A stretch of 64,000 nucleotides of DNA from Symbiodinium natans (GCA_905221605.1 CAJNDS010002244.1:260501-324500); one strand, 5' to 3'; shown: positions 20,996-30,624, numbered from the stretch's first letter. A program made the numbers and translations. The notes: a model not told the origin generated them from the letters alone.

Positions 20996-21146
20996 CTTGG
21001 AGGTTCATGGGACTTACTAACCACTTATCACTGGGCTTATAACCCTACTTATAATAGGGCTAACCCCTATAAGGCCCTTTAGGGGTATTATAAGTGGGGT
21101 TATAAGTACAGTTATATTTGGTTAGTAAGTACCATGAGCCTTCAAG
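20996..21146. mobile_element. Palindromic MITE-like element, family C
   Basis: A 151-bp copy of the 19,472-19,623 element with the same CCTATAAGG centre. Roughly one position in ten differs from that copy by eye. Confidence 0.88.
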
Positions 21147-21210
21147 TGGACCCTGCGGATATAGTAGCCGTGCCTCTCCAAGAGGTGCAGAGCCAGTCTG
21201 ACAGGTTCTG

Positions 21211-21256
21211 ACCCTAAACCCTAAACCCTAAACCCTAAACCCTAAACCCTAAACCC
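21211..21256 (-). repeat. Telomeric array, C-type
   Basis: Six to seven units, followed by about 110 bp without recognised content and a short G-type block at 21,366-21,385. Confidence 0.93.
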
Positions 21257-21459
21257 CACAACACCACGCGCCCCCTTCTCCTCCACGGAGCTCCTACCTC
21301 CTCAAGGCTCGTTCTCCCCCCAACCTCGCCCCACGAACCCAATCCTCGAGAACCTGCAGAGGGCTTAGGGTTTAGGGTTTAGGGTCAAGGTTGGGATGTT
21401 CCACCCAAAGAGCCAAATACCTTTGTTTGCCGTAAGGGGCCTGACATCAGCTAGGGGCC

Positions 21460-21573
21460 CTTTCCTAGTTGCTGAGTACCATGGCCCACAAAAGGTTAAC
21501 CTTTCAATTGTGGGTAGGATTGTATATACCCCCAAAAGGTTAAAGGCTATCTCATGAGCTACTGAGTTGTTTT
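21460..21573. mobile_element. Dispersed element, family K
   Basis: CTAGTTGCTGAGTACC and CATGAGCTACTGAGTTG ends, two AAAAGGTTAA words inside, and the pivot GGGTAGGATTGTATATACCC. Compare 7,137-7,255. Confidence 0.6.
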
Positions 21574-21847
21574 TATGCCGACTTGCAGTGCGCTCCTTCA
21601 CTAAGGGGTATCGGGCTCTGGGTCAGTCAAGCAGCCAGAGAGCACCATAGAGCACCCCACACCAAGGTCGCAGAGTCGTAGGGGTTGTGTGTTCGCGCCA
21701 AGGTGGCTTACCCTAGAAGCTTTTTCCCCAAACCCTGAACCCTAAACCCTGAACACAAACGCAAGACCCAAAAGCCAAGAACCCTTGGACCACCCGTCCT
21801 CCTTGAACTCTTGCAAGGTCCGCTCGCCCTCGGGCCCGCCTGTCCAG

Positions 21848-21980
21848 GGACTCCAATAGCCCTGAACTGAAGGAACAGTCCTTAAAACATTAGAGGGGAC
21901 CTTCTGTGGTTGAAGGAGCCCCTAGCCCTAAACCCTAAACCCTAAACCCTAAACCCTAAACCGGGGTACTGGAGTCTCTG
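21848..21980. mobile_element. Family A element interrupted by a telomeric array
   Basis: Ends GGGACTCCAATAGCCCT and GGGGTACTGGAGTCTC are inverted. About six CCCTAAA units (21,921-21,963) lie inside, directly before the right end. Confidence 0.7.
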
Positions 21981-22077
21981 GGTGCAACGTCGAAAGCCTC
22001 GGTGTTGGGGATCTCCTACCAACAGTCGGAGCTGGGAGCCCTTAAAACCCCTTCAGTCCATGGAGCACCTTTTTGGG

Positions 22078-22142
22078 GTAGGGTTTAGGGTTTAGGGTTT
22101 AGGGTTTAGGGTTTAGGGTTTAGGGTTTAGGGTTTAGGGTTT
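22078..22142 (+). repeat. Telomeric array, G-type
   Basis: Nine units. It directly truncates a family A2-like left end (GGGAGCCCTTAAAACCCCTT, about 22,037-22,075). Confidence 0.94.
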
Positions 22143-22207
22143 GCTCTCAATCATACCAAGCATCCCTAAACCTTAAACCCTAAACCCTAAACCCTAAACC
22201 CTGTAAG

Positions 22208-22312
22208 TATGTGTATATACATATATATATATATATACATATATGTCTGTGTGTGTGAAACCAAATAAATAGAAACGTATAAGTATAACTAAATATGTAT
22301 ATATATATAATA
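22208..22312. repeat. TA/TG microsatellite
   Basis: Two TA-rich runs separated by AAATAAATAGAAACG, directly after a C-type block (22,166-22,203). Confidence 0.9.
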
Positions 22313-22440
22313 CAATAGGTAAATACACTTAAGGTCTATTCCTTCCTGAAACTCAGGAGCTAGCTTTAGTCATGATGAGGACCACTAGTATAAATTCGCA
22401 CTTGGGGGGGGGGGGGGGGGGGGAGTCTTGGGCCTCCTAT

Positions 22441-22491
22441 AGGTTTAGGGTTTAGGGTTTAGGGTTTAGGGTTTAGGGTTTAGGGTTTAGG
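22441..22491 (+). repeat. Telomeric array, G-type
   Basis: Seven units. An 18-nt poly-G lies just upstream (22,405-22,423). Confidence 0.93.
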
Positions 22492-22518
22492 GCTTATTTC
22501 GGTTTAGGATTCAGGGTT

Positions 22519-22616
22519 GGGATGTTCACCCTGATACTAACAGTCCTTCATGGGGATTCTAGGTTCCCCCTACTATAATCCCTATCAAGGACGGGGAGTA
22601 TAAGGATGAACATCCC
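22519..22616. mobile_element. MITE-like element, family B
   Basis: GGGATGTTCACC and GGATGAACATCCC ends close an inverted repeat of about 98 bp. CAGTCCTT ... AAGGAC and GGGATT ... AATCCC words continue the symmetry inward. Other copies: 57,309-57,388 (nested in family A) and 58,060-58,163. Confidence 0.8.
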
Positions 22617-22702
22617 GAATTCATGGACATCCAAATCGGCACAACGAGATTCTCTCTGCTAGATCCATCAGAAGACCTCGCTGGAACTAGCGGGGTCGGA
22701 TT

Positions 22703-22765
22703 CCCTAAACCCTGAACCCTGAACCCTAAACCCTAAACCCTAAACCCTAACCCTAACCCTAAACG
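22703..22765 (-). repeat. Telomeric array, C-type
   Basis: About nine units including CCCTGAA and CCCTAA forms. Confidence 0.92.
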
Positions 22766-22884
22766 GGTGCCATCTTGCCTTCGCTCTGCCAGAAATGAAA
22801 CAAAAAACAACAGTTGGAGAGGTTGGGCTGGTAAGACATCTGGAAAGTTTGAACCCCCAAACCCTAAAACCCTAAACCCTAAAC

Positions 22885-23720
22885 TCTCATTCCTGTGCAT
22901 CGTGAACTGTCGTCCTTGAAATCTCTGTCAATGATCCAAAGCAACTGGGGGCACGGCAAGAGTAGAAGAGGCAGTAGCTCGTCACCTTGATCTACTATAG
23001 TTGCTTACATACAGGGTGCCCGCCCTAAGGCGACCCACGTGGGCAAAAGGCGACTCGCCCCAAGTAGACGCCCCTGAATGCAAAAGGCAACCCATGCATG
23101 CAAAAGGCGACCCATGGAAAGCTAATCCCCAGGGAGACGCCCTTGCCAGGTTACTTTTGCAACATAGCAAAAAAATAAGCAACACGCACACGAGACCTAG
23201 CGCAGAGTACCGATTCCATACGACTTCGGACGACGATGCACCCTAAAAAACCCCAATGTGACGCCGTGCCAGGCTACTTGCACAAGCTAGCAAACACAAG
23301 CGAAAGTTTCTGGAAGCGGAGGGGTGAGTGTGTCCGTTCCCGACCAAACAGTGCGACGCAAACGGTTTATGATATTAATACGTCCAGCGGAACATAGGGT
23401 CTATGGTAGGTTACGGGAGGGGTCCGGGTTTTGGAGCTGTAGGTGATACTGGAAAACTGCCTTCTGACACCTACGCGAGACCCTTCTACATTCCTGCTGG
23501 CTCCATGCCGCCAGATGATTCGAGGATGGTTTGCAGGGGGGCAGGGAAACCCAAAGAGCTAGGGTTTGGGGTTTGGGGTTTAGATCTCTATATATGACTT
23601 CTAGTCTATTCCTTCATTGAGGGTATTGGGCTCTTCGGGGACTTCGCGCCATGCACACGAAAGGTTACACCCTTTTTGGCATCCGGACTCCCGTGGGTGC
23701 TGCCAGAAACCACAAACCCT
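22885..23720. other. Array-poor island with a small tandem repeat
   Basis: About 835 bp. Between 23,030 and 23,115 the motif CAAAAGGCGACYC(A/G)YG recurs three or four times at about 20-40-bp spacing. The remainder has no recognised gene. An A2-like right end (GGGTATTGGGCTCTTCGGGG) occurs near 23,620-23,640. Confidence 0.5.
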
Positions 23721-24235
23721 GAACCCTAAAACATAAAACCTAAACCATGAACCCTAAACCATAACCATGAACCCTAAACCTGATCCGAGCCCTGTGCCAA
23801 ATCTCCGTCGAAGGTGCCCATGTCTGCAGGCGCCTGGAAACCTGGGCTCTCCAATTCTGCGCGATGCCCGGATCCCCAAAAGCCCTGACGGGTCCACTTG
23901 CAGCGTCTCTTCGGACTTTAGGAAGTAGAGTTTAGGGTTTCGGGCTTAGGGTTTGGGGTTTCAACAGCAGGCCTTTTCCGTTTATTGGGACACAGGTTGC
24001 CGGGACGACTTCCTGTTCATAAATTTCCCGACGATTTGCTGTTCAAGTTTCCCAGCCAGCTACACATCAATTCGAAACCCAAGCGCGCGCCCTAAACCCT
24101 AAACACTATAACCCTAAACCCTAAACCCGGGGTCCCGGCGCACAGTGACAGAGTTGGCCTCAGAAAAGCGGGAAAGCGCTGGCGAAGCAGGTGTTTCCTA
24201 CAAAGATGAGGTTCATGGGCTTAGGGGTTTTGCAG

Positions 24236-24436
24236 GTTTAGGGGGTTCAGGGGGTTTGGGGGTTTAGGGGGTTTAGGGGGTTTAGGGGGTTTGGGGGTTT
24301 GGGGGGTTTGGGGGGGTTTGGGGGGGTTTGGGGGGTTTGGGGGGTTTGGGGGTTTTGGGGGTTTTGGGGATTTTGGGGGTTTTGGGGGTTTTGGGGGTTT
24401 TGGGGGTTTTGGGGGTTTTGGGGGTTTAGGGGGGGG
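24236..24436 (+). repeat. TTTTGGGGG-type variant array
   Basis: About 200 bp in which units shift from GGGGGTTTA to GGGGGGTTT to about ten GGGGGTTTT 9-mers. The unit resembles the ciliate TTTTGGGG telomere more than the local TTTAGGG, but it grades into TTTAGGG-like units at both ends, so local mutation and amplification is the simpler reading. The minus strand reads as an artificial NPQ-repeat frame. Confidence 0.92.
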
Positions 24437-24640
24437 CAGCCAGAGAGGCCAAACCCCGTAATCAAGGCATAGACCGTAAACTTTTTGAGGGATCCTTGGA
24501 GCTATTCTGGCCTGTTGAGTGGGGGCCTGTGAAAAAAGTCAACCTTTTTCTGCTTTTTTGGGGGTTTTTCTGCTCCACACGGGTACGTCTGCGAGAGCCG
24601 GAAAGCTTGGAGCGGGCGCGGAGCCCAGGGTCAAAGCGCG

Positions 24641-24770
24641 TTTCGGGTCCGCCCGACCGTGAACGGGGGTGTGCGTTTCAGGTCCGCCGTGCGTGGCCGC
24701 GGAGGTGCGTTTCAGGCTCTGCTGGACTGCGTTTCGTACAGGCCAAGGTGCGTTTCAGGTCCGGCACAGC
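24641..24770 (+). repeat. TGCGTTTCAGG minisatellite, left flank
   Basis: Five irregularly spaced copies of (G/T)GCGTTTC(A/G)GG(T/C)(C/T)CG in GC-rich DNA. It lies about 35 bp before the largest telomere-like block and is mirrored in inverted orientation on the other side. Confidence 0.75.
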
Positions 24771-24804
24771 GAGGTACCGGCGCTGAGTTGACACTTTGTG
24801 CCGC

Positions 24805-25435
24805 CCTAAACTAAAACCTAAAACCTAAAACCTAAACCCTAAACCCTAAACCCTAAACCCTAAACCCTAAACCCTAAGCCCTGAACCCTAAACCCTAGAC
24901 CCTCAACCGAAAACCCTAAACCGTAAACCCTAAACCCTAAACTCAAAACCCTAAACCCTAAACCCGAAAGCCTAAACCCGAAACCCTAAACCCTAAAACC
25001 TAAACCCCAAACCCTAAAGCCTAACCCTAAACCCCCTAAACCTTACAACCTAAACCCCAAACCCTAAACCCTAAACCCTAAACCCTAAACCGTAAACCCT
25101 AAGCCCTAAATCCTAAACCGTAAACCCTAAACCGTAAACCCTAAACCCTAAACCCGAAACCCTAAACCCGAAACCCTAAACCCTAAAACCTAAACCCCAA
25201 ACCCTAAAGCCTAAACCCTAAACCCCCTAAACCTTACAACCTAAACCCTAAACCCTAAACCCTAAACGCTAAGCCCTAAACCCTAAACCGTAAACCCTAA
25301 GCCCTAAACCCTAAACCGTAAACCCTAAACCGTAAACCCTAAACCCTAAACCCTAAACCCCAAACCCGAAACCCTAAACCCGAAACCCTACACCCTAAAA
25401 CCTAATCCCCAAACCCTAAACCCTAAACCATAAGT
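24805..25435 (-). repeat. Largest telomere-like block with higher-order repeat
   Basis: About 630 bp of CCCTAAA units mixed with CCGTAAA, CCCGAAA, CCCCAAA and CCCTAAG variants. The variant order repeats: the string CCCGAAACCCTAAACCCTAA followed by AACCTAAACCCC and AAACCTTACAACC appears from 24,977 and again from 25,167 (period 190 bp), with a partial third copy from about 25,379. This is higher-order organisation as in satellites. Confidence 0.9.
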
Positions 25436-25560
25436 AGTGCGCCTGAAATGCACCATGTGTGCGTCTGAAATGCCCCCTGTGTGGTTCTGAATTGTCTCCC
25501 GTCTGGTTCCTGAGCACCGGACCTGAAATTGGTACCTGAAACGACCCTAGGTGCGTCAGA
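25436..25560 (-). repeat. CCTGAAATGCACC minisatellite, right flank
   Basis: Five or six diverged copies of CTGAAATGC(A/C)CC / CTGAAACGACC, the inverted complement of the 24,641-24,770 motif. The telomere-like block therefore sits between inverted minisatellites. Confidence 0.7.
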
Positions 25561-25605
25561 ACCGTACAACACTCCGGAGCCCAGGCCCCTTGTCGTTCGT
25601 AGAAT

Positions 25606-25695
25606 TAGGGTTCTTGAGGGAGGGGGGGGTATGTAACCCAAGGTTGCCGAACAGTCCCCACTACTCCCTAAGGCTCCCTAAGCTTCCCTGGTGCC
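25606..25695. mobile_element. Family P element truncated by telomeric units
   Basis: TTAGGGTTCTTGAGGGAGG, TATGTAACCCAAGGTT, CTCCCTAAGGCTCCCTAAGC and GTGCCTACC words in the family P order. The right end is replaced by CCCTAAA units from about 25,698. Confidence 0.6.
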
Positions 25696-26024
25696 TACCC
25701 ACCCTAAACCCTACCCTAAATCCTAAACCCTAAACCGTAAACTGCAAACCCTAAACCCTATGACAGATACACCCAGGTTCGAGTCCGCCACCTGCTTGTT
25801 CGTTTAGGGCGATGAAGCTCTAAAGAACATTCCTGAAGGTGTATGGCAGTCTCTGACCAGAAGGGCACATTTAGCGTGTGCGGGCGGAACCAGAGGGCCC
25901 AATACCCCTTATCTAAGGGGTTTAGGGTTTAGGGTTTAGAGTTAAAGGTTTAGGGTTTAGGGTGTCGGGATGATTTCAAGAAAGCACCTCAGGCTGAAAT
26001 CAAACGCCTCAGTCAAGTTGGTGT

Positions 26025-26195
26025 ACTTGGAGGTTCATGAGTAGTTACTACGGTTCTGGCAACTTTACTGAAAACCCTATCGAGGGTACGTATACCCCTA
26101 CTTGAAACTACTCATGAATCCTGAACCCTGAATCCTAAACCCTACTTATACCTGCCGAAATAAACCTCCTTGAGTGTTGGGCTTTCTGGAAACCC
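26025..26195. mobile_element. Family C element with right end disrupted by telomeric words
   Basis: ACTTGGAGGTTCATGAGTAG pairs with CTACTCATGAA near 26,103-26,113, after which CCCTGAA/CCCTAAA units intrude. The sequence CCGAAATAAACCTCCTTGAG then follows. That 40-bp tail is duplicated at 26,397-26,432 beyond another C-type array. Confidence 0.55.
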
Positions 26196-26279
26196 AAAGA
26201 GCCCCAAACCCCTGAATTAAGGAAATATACCTTAAACAATAATAACTGGAGCTTTGGTATGATTTCAGGAATGTTCCTT

Positions 26280-26396
26280 ACCCTACAGCCTAAACCCTGA
26301 ACCCTGAAGCCTAACCCTAAACCCTAAACCCTAAACCCTAAACCCTAAACCCTAAACCCTAAACCCTAAACCCTAAACCCTAAACCCTAAACCCTA
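26280..26396 (-). repeat. Telomeric array, C-type
   Basis: About thirteen canonical units after several degenerate ones. Both sides are bordered by copies of the same CCTCCTT(G/A)AGTGTTGGGCT sequence (26,166 and 26,409). Confidence 0.93.
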
Positions 26397-26662
26397 CCGA
26401 AACAAACCTCCTTAAGTGTTGGGCTCTCTGGGGAATGAAGCAGATCCGTGCACGTTAGGGGCTGGGCTGTGCTTGCGATCATCTCAGGAGCCGCCCTGAG
26501 ACACAGATGGGCAGTCCGGTTTAGGGTTTAGGGTTTAGGGTTTAAGGGGGTCCTTAGGGTCTCTGTTTTGTTTGCAAGGGCTTCTAGAATCACCGACTTC
26601 TAGAAATAGAACCCAAACAACTTGCCCCCGCCAAAGATTGGGCCAAAGACTTGGCGCGGGTT

Positions 26663-26781
26663 ACCCTAAGGGTCCGTCCATGTACTATATAGTATATACT
26701 TGGGCCCTAAAGCTACTATATTATGGGAACCCCTTTAAGGCCCAAGTGTATACTATATAGGTACATGGACCCTTAGGGCTA
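26663..26781. mobile_element. Palindromic element, family L
   Basis: This 119-bp inverted repeat has arms starting CCCTAAGGGTCC and ending GGACCCTTAGGG, each with CATGTAC(C)TATATAGTATA and CTTGGGCC. A half copy at about 45,890-45,933 stops at a telomeric block. No coding sequence. Confidence 0.85.
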
Positions 26782-26862
26782 TAGGGCATAGGGTATAGGG
26801 CTTTGGGCAAAGCGAACTGGGGCTCCGAGCATCTTTGATGGCACGTCCTGTGGCGGTCGGTA

Positions 26863-26970
26863 CCTAAACCCTAAACCCTAAACCCTAAACCCTAAACCCC
26901 TAAACCCCTAAACCCTAAACCCTAAACCCTAAACCCTAAACCCTAAACCCCTAAACCCTAAGCCCTCAAC
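26863..26970 (-). repeat. Telomeric array, C-type
   Basis: About fifteen units with three CCCCTAAA octamers. Confidence 0.94.
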
Positions 26971-27016
26971 CTTGGGGTTGCTCCGAAAACTGGGCTTGGG
27001 TGGGTTTCGGGTTTAC

Positions 27017-27126
27017 TAGACCTTGGAGTAAGCTAGAACAAAAAAAGGGTGCTTGTTTTGGGTTTTGAAGGGGTTTTATAAGGGCACCTAAACCCTAAAC
27101 AAAGGGAATAGGGGCCTACTCTGGGT
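27017..27126. mobile_element. MITE-like element, family D
   Basis: CTAGACCTTGGAGTAAGCTAG ... GGGGCCTACTCTGGGTC, 110 bp. The conserved core is GGGTGCTTG then TTTTGAAGGGG then ATAAGGGCACC then AACCCTAAA. The core itself holds a one- or two-unit telomere-like word shared by all copies, so it is ancestral rather than inserted. Confidence 0.8.
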
Positions 27127-27150
27127 CGAAGTTGATATGGGGTCTCGGCG

Positions 27151-27666
27151 CTAGGGTTTAGGGTTTAGGGTTGTTCTGGTTTTGCCCACCCCCCCCCCCT
27201 GCTTGGCGTAGGACATTTGAAATAGGGTGAAGGGTTTCTTGTTGTACGTGGTCAACCTCCTCGTCGGACACCGGCCATGCTGCAGGGCCGGGTTCCTGCC
27301 CATTGAAAGAGAGCTCGATGATGAAGTGGGTTCTATCAGGGTTCTACTACATCTCAAGCGCGGCCGCCGTTTCGACGGTCTCTGGATGGCTTGCTCAGAG
27401 TCCGCGCAGGCGCCGTCAAGCAGCGGGAACTCGTCCGGCCACCGCCTGACCGGCGGGGATATCTCGAACAATTGCAGTTCGTTGGCTCCATACAACAGTT
27501 GGTCCAGCACCGATGCTTTTTTCAAGCATTCAACACAAATTGCCTCGTTGTTGCTAATATTGGCAGGTAGTGACACCGAGATCTTAGGACATCCTAGAAG
27601 ATTGAGCTCTTTGGTGTTTACATGTCGACATGCTAAGGCATTTGGCAGAAAACGCTCCGTCGACGC
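27151..27666 (-). pseudogene. Gene fragment, unknown protein
   Basis: A minus-strand frame of about 170 codons is open from a TGA just upstream (27,667-27,669) to the G-type block at 27,150-27,172. There its last residues (TLNPKP) are encoded by telomeric units. The translation has ordinary protein character: a Cys-containing stretch (ICVECLKKASVLDQLLYG), an acidic segment (WPDEFPLLDGACADSEQ), a basic segment and a serine run. No domain is recognised and no ATG starts the conserved part, so it looks like an internal exon or truncated gene. The opposite strand is also open (185 codons), which lowers confidence. Flanked by family D on one side and by telomeric arrays. Confidence 0.4.
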
Positions 27667-27768
27667 TCACAGACTGCCGCTCTGTTGGTTCAAGAACTGT
27701 GGCTACGAACCCAGAACCCTAGACCCTAAACCCTTGGAAGATCCTGAACCCTCAGCCCTAAGCCGCTC

Positions 27769-27892
27769 AGGGTTTAGGGTTTAGGGGTTTAGGGGTTTAG
27801 GGGTTTAGGGGTTTAGGGGTTTAGGGGTTTAGGGGTTTAGGGGTTTAGGGGTTTAGGGGTTTAGGGGTTTAGGGGTTTAGGGTTTAGGCTTT
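27769..27892 (+). repeat. TTTAGGGG octamer array
   Basis: Twelve or more consecutive TTTAGGGG octamers, homogeneous, with canonical heptamers only at the edges. A clear case of local amplification of a variant unit. Confidence 0.95.
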
Positions 27893-28019
27893 ATGGTTGC
27901 TACAGTAGGGCGGGGGGGGGGGCTGTGCGCCGGGCACATGGCACAGAGGCTCCAAACCCATACCCCTTCATTTCTTCAGGGTTTAGGGTTTCGGGTTTAG
28001 GGTAAACTCTTATTGTTTT

Positions 28020-28720
28020 CAAAGGATGCCCAAGGGGCAGGTTGCATATTTCTTAGAGAAGCCTAAGACGCTAGCGGTGTTGCTAACTGGCCCAATCCGA
28101 AGGCTTGGAGTCTCATGGGGTTAGGGTTTAGGGTTTAGGATGTATGAGTTGGAACGGGTTTACGGCTTAAGGAGCCTTAGGGCCAATGCGCCCGAACCTA
28201 CACCACAGGTACCACGAGTCCTGCTTCACTTTGACGGGTGAAGATGGGTCCGACCAGTCCTTCCATCGAAGAGCGACCGAAAAACCCGAAACCTTAAACC
28301 CTAAACCCTAAGCCCTAAACCCTAAACCTTAAACCCTACACCCCTCTGCGCAGGGCTCTCTCAAGCCCTAAACCTAAACCCTCAACCCTATTGGGAGTTA
28401 AGGCGTGGGCGGTTTGGGGCTTACTGCGCTTTTGAGTGGGCTTAAAGAGGCTTGGGGCGCAGAAGCTGGGGTTTAGGGTTTAGGGTTTAGGGGTTAGGGT
28501 TTAGGGTTTAGGGTGAGTAGTACAACTACACACGCGAGAGCATGACGATTCGGAAGATGACCTCATCGCAAGATCTTAACCCCCAAGCCCCGGCACTCAA
28601 AGCATCATGTTCTGGGCTAAGCTGCTCAAAGTGCGCTGGGGCCTCACCACCAGAAACGCACATGCAAGAGCTCCGAAGTCCTAGAAGTTGTACAAACTCA
28701 CCGATTCTATCTTAGGGCAC
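28020..28720. other. Island with short arrays of both orientations
   Basis: Holds G-type blocks near 28,120 and 28,467-28,514 and a degenerate C-type block at 28,288-28,345. No gene was recognised. Confidence 0.5.
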
Positions 28721-28721
28721 G

Positions 28722-28848
28722 GTAGTTACATATTCCTTTGTATGGGCCCTGAAATGGGGACCCCTTATATAACCTTCAGCAAGCCCCAAGGGACAATACT
28801 GCAGAACCCCTTAAGTACGGTAGGGGACCATGTCAAGAAACCATGATA
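28722..28848. mobile_element. Dispersed element, family J
   Basis: TATGGGCCCTGAAATGGGGA, then CCCCTTATATAACC, then GCAGAACCCCTTAAG, then GGTAGGGGACCATG, in the same order as at 8.9, 39.5 and 46.5 kb. Confidence 0.65.
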
Positions 28849-29198
28849 GCGACCCCTAGACTAGGGGGCTGGGCCCTAAACCCTAAACCCTAAACCCTAA
28901 ACCCTGTGGGCACTTAGAATCCTCTCCCTTTTTGGATTCTGGAAGCCAGGGTTCAGGGTCTAGCGTTGAGACCTTTCAGGCCCATGCTTCCCGAAGCCTT
29001 GAACCCCAGGGCCCCTGAACCCTGAACCCTAAACCCGAAACCCTAAACCCTTAAGCCAATCCTAATCGACTCCCTCCCGGAACACCAGAGAAAGACGGGA
29101 AGGAGTCCGAAACGCCAATGGCGTTGATGCAGCGCACCTTAGCTGAAAATCCGCAGCAGCTTGTGGGGGGTCTTATGGTTTAGGGGGTCGAGCGTGCC

Positions 29199-29274
29199 CT
29201 AAACCCTAAACCCTAAACCCTAAACCCGAAACCCGAAACCCGAAACCCTAAACCCTAAACCCCGAACCCCAAAC
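29199..29274 (-). repeat. Telomeric array, C-type, with AAACCCG run
   Basis: Canonical units flank three consecutive CCCGAAA units. Confidence 0.9.
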
Positions 29275-29339
29275 CTACCCAGCTACAGGGCCCACATGGA
29301 ACTTTTAGGGCTGTTCAGGCTTCAAACTGAAACTTGGGG

Positions 29340-29372
29340 GTTTAGGGTTTAGGGAAACCCTAAACCCTAAAC
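29340..29372. repeat. Telomeric palindrome, convergent (fusion-type)
   Basis: GTTTAGGGTTTAGGG, AAA, CCCTAAACCCTAAAC: 15-nt perfect arms with a 3-nt spacer. The orientation is that of two chromosome ends joined end to end. Confidence 0.93.
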
Positions 29373-29471
29373 TCGCTGACCTTCGGGAGCTCCAACTATC
29401 GGCCCCCCCTAGGCCTGTCTAAGTTGGAACCACCTGCCCTTAGCTTGGTAACCTAGTTTTGCTTCATCCTC

Positions 29472-29604
29472 TCCCCTAATATTAACCCCCCCCCACCCCC
29501 AAATATGAAATACCACCCATTATAGTTATATTATAGTGTATTGGGGGTTTTTCATATTAGGGGGCGGGGGGGGGGGGGGGTTCAATACTATAAGGGGATT
29601 AGAG
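29472..29604. mobile_element. Inverted-repeat element with poly-C/poly-G arms
   Basis: CCTCTCCCCTAATATTAACC ... GGGGATTAGAGG ends, with C-rich tract at 29,487-29,500 mirrored by a G-rich tract at 29,562-29,580. AATATGAAAT ... TTTCATATT continues the symmetry. A related sequence, nested in family E, lies at 40,505-40,865. Confidence 0.7.
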
Positions 29605-29675
29605 GCATCCGAAGTACGGGGCCTTAGTATGTACAGTGTATACTAAGGGTTTTCGAACAAGGGACCCAACCCTAA

Positions 29676-29738
29676 ACCCCAAACCCCAAACGCTAAACCC
29701 TAAACCCTAAACCTTAAACCCTAAACCCGAAACCCTAA
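29676..29738 (-). repeat. Telomeric array, C-type, degenerate
   Basis: About eight units. The next G-type block is at 29,888-29,957 and contains CTTAGGG and TCTAGGG variants. It truncates a family A2 left end (GAGCCCTCAAAAGCCCCTTAA). Confidence 0.9.
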
Positions 29739-30255
29739 AAGCCCAAATTAAGGGTGCATACTTGGAACCCCACAGGCCTGGAAGTAGTAGCTTTTCGACG
29801 GCTGCAGGTTCGTGACCGCAAAGCTCGTGTTTGTTCCCTGCCCGCGAAGGGAGCCCAAGAGCCCTCAAAAGCCCCTTAATTAAGCAGTTTAGGGTTTAGG
29901 TTAGGGTTTAGGGTTTAGGGCTTAGGGTTTAGGGTTTAGGGTCTAGGGTTTAGGGTTAGATGCACCTTAAGCGGAAAATTCTAGGACCCCCCTGGTAATT
30001 AGGATGTAAGGTACGTTCCTGAATAAAGGGTTTTCAGGGCTGTTTGGGTTGTTGAAGAGGCGGCTAATCCGTACCCTTTCTTTTTTCTGCCAAAAGAGCC
30101 ACCCTGAACCCTAAACCCTAAACCTTAAACCCCAAACCCTACACCCTAAGCCCACCATTTCTGAAGGTTACACTCTGAGCCGCGTTCTCAAAGACCGCCT
30201 CTGGGAGACCCCACCGGACGGTTTAAGGTTTAGGGTTTAGGGTTTAGGGACCTTC

Positions 30256-30620
30256 TTTCAAACCCGAAGCATCCGGAAGAGCTTCCGTGAATTATGTTGT
30301 TTTTTTCTTTGCTGTTGGGGGCCTCTTTCATACTTAAGGGGCTCACTACATAGTAGACCCAAAAGGATATAGCAGACCAACAAAAAGGGACCCCCGCTGA
30401 GCCTTGATACCGCTGACCTCACAGCCACGCGACATGTCCCTGGATTCGGCATAGCCTGGAGAGAGATCTGGAGACGTCATGATACGCTGTTCTCTAACTC
30501 ATGGTGCCTTGCTTGGTACCATAGATGAAAGGGTCGGATTTGTGAAAGGGTATCATCATGGACGATGATTTCAAAAACTGCCCATACCAATCTGCGGCTC
30601 GTGAAAAAGGGGGATGACGT
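30256..30620. other. Island of unknown content
   Basis: About 365 bp with short minus-strand frames of 64 and 62 codons and no recognisable domain. Confidence 0.4.
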
Positions 30621-30624
30621 ATCA

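Noticed and set aside
24247-24465. Minus-strand frame with (NPQ)n repeats that looks like a proline-rich protein
   Set aside because: It is a translation of the TTTTGGGGG array, with no non-repeat part.
25765-25790. GGTTCGAGTCC, similar to a tRNA T-arm
   Set aside because: The flanking bases do not pair as a T-stem and no D-arm, anticodon arm or acceptor stem is visible upstream.
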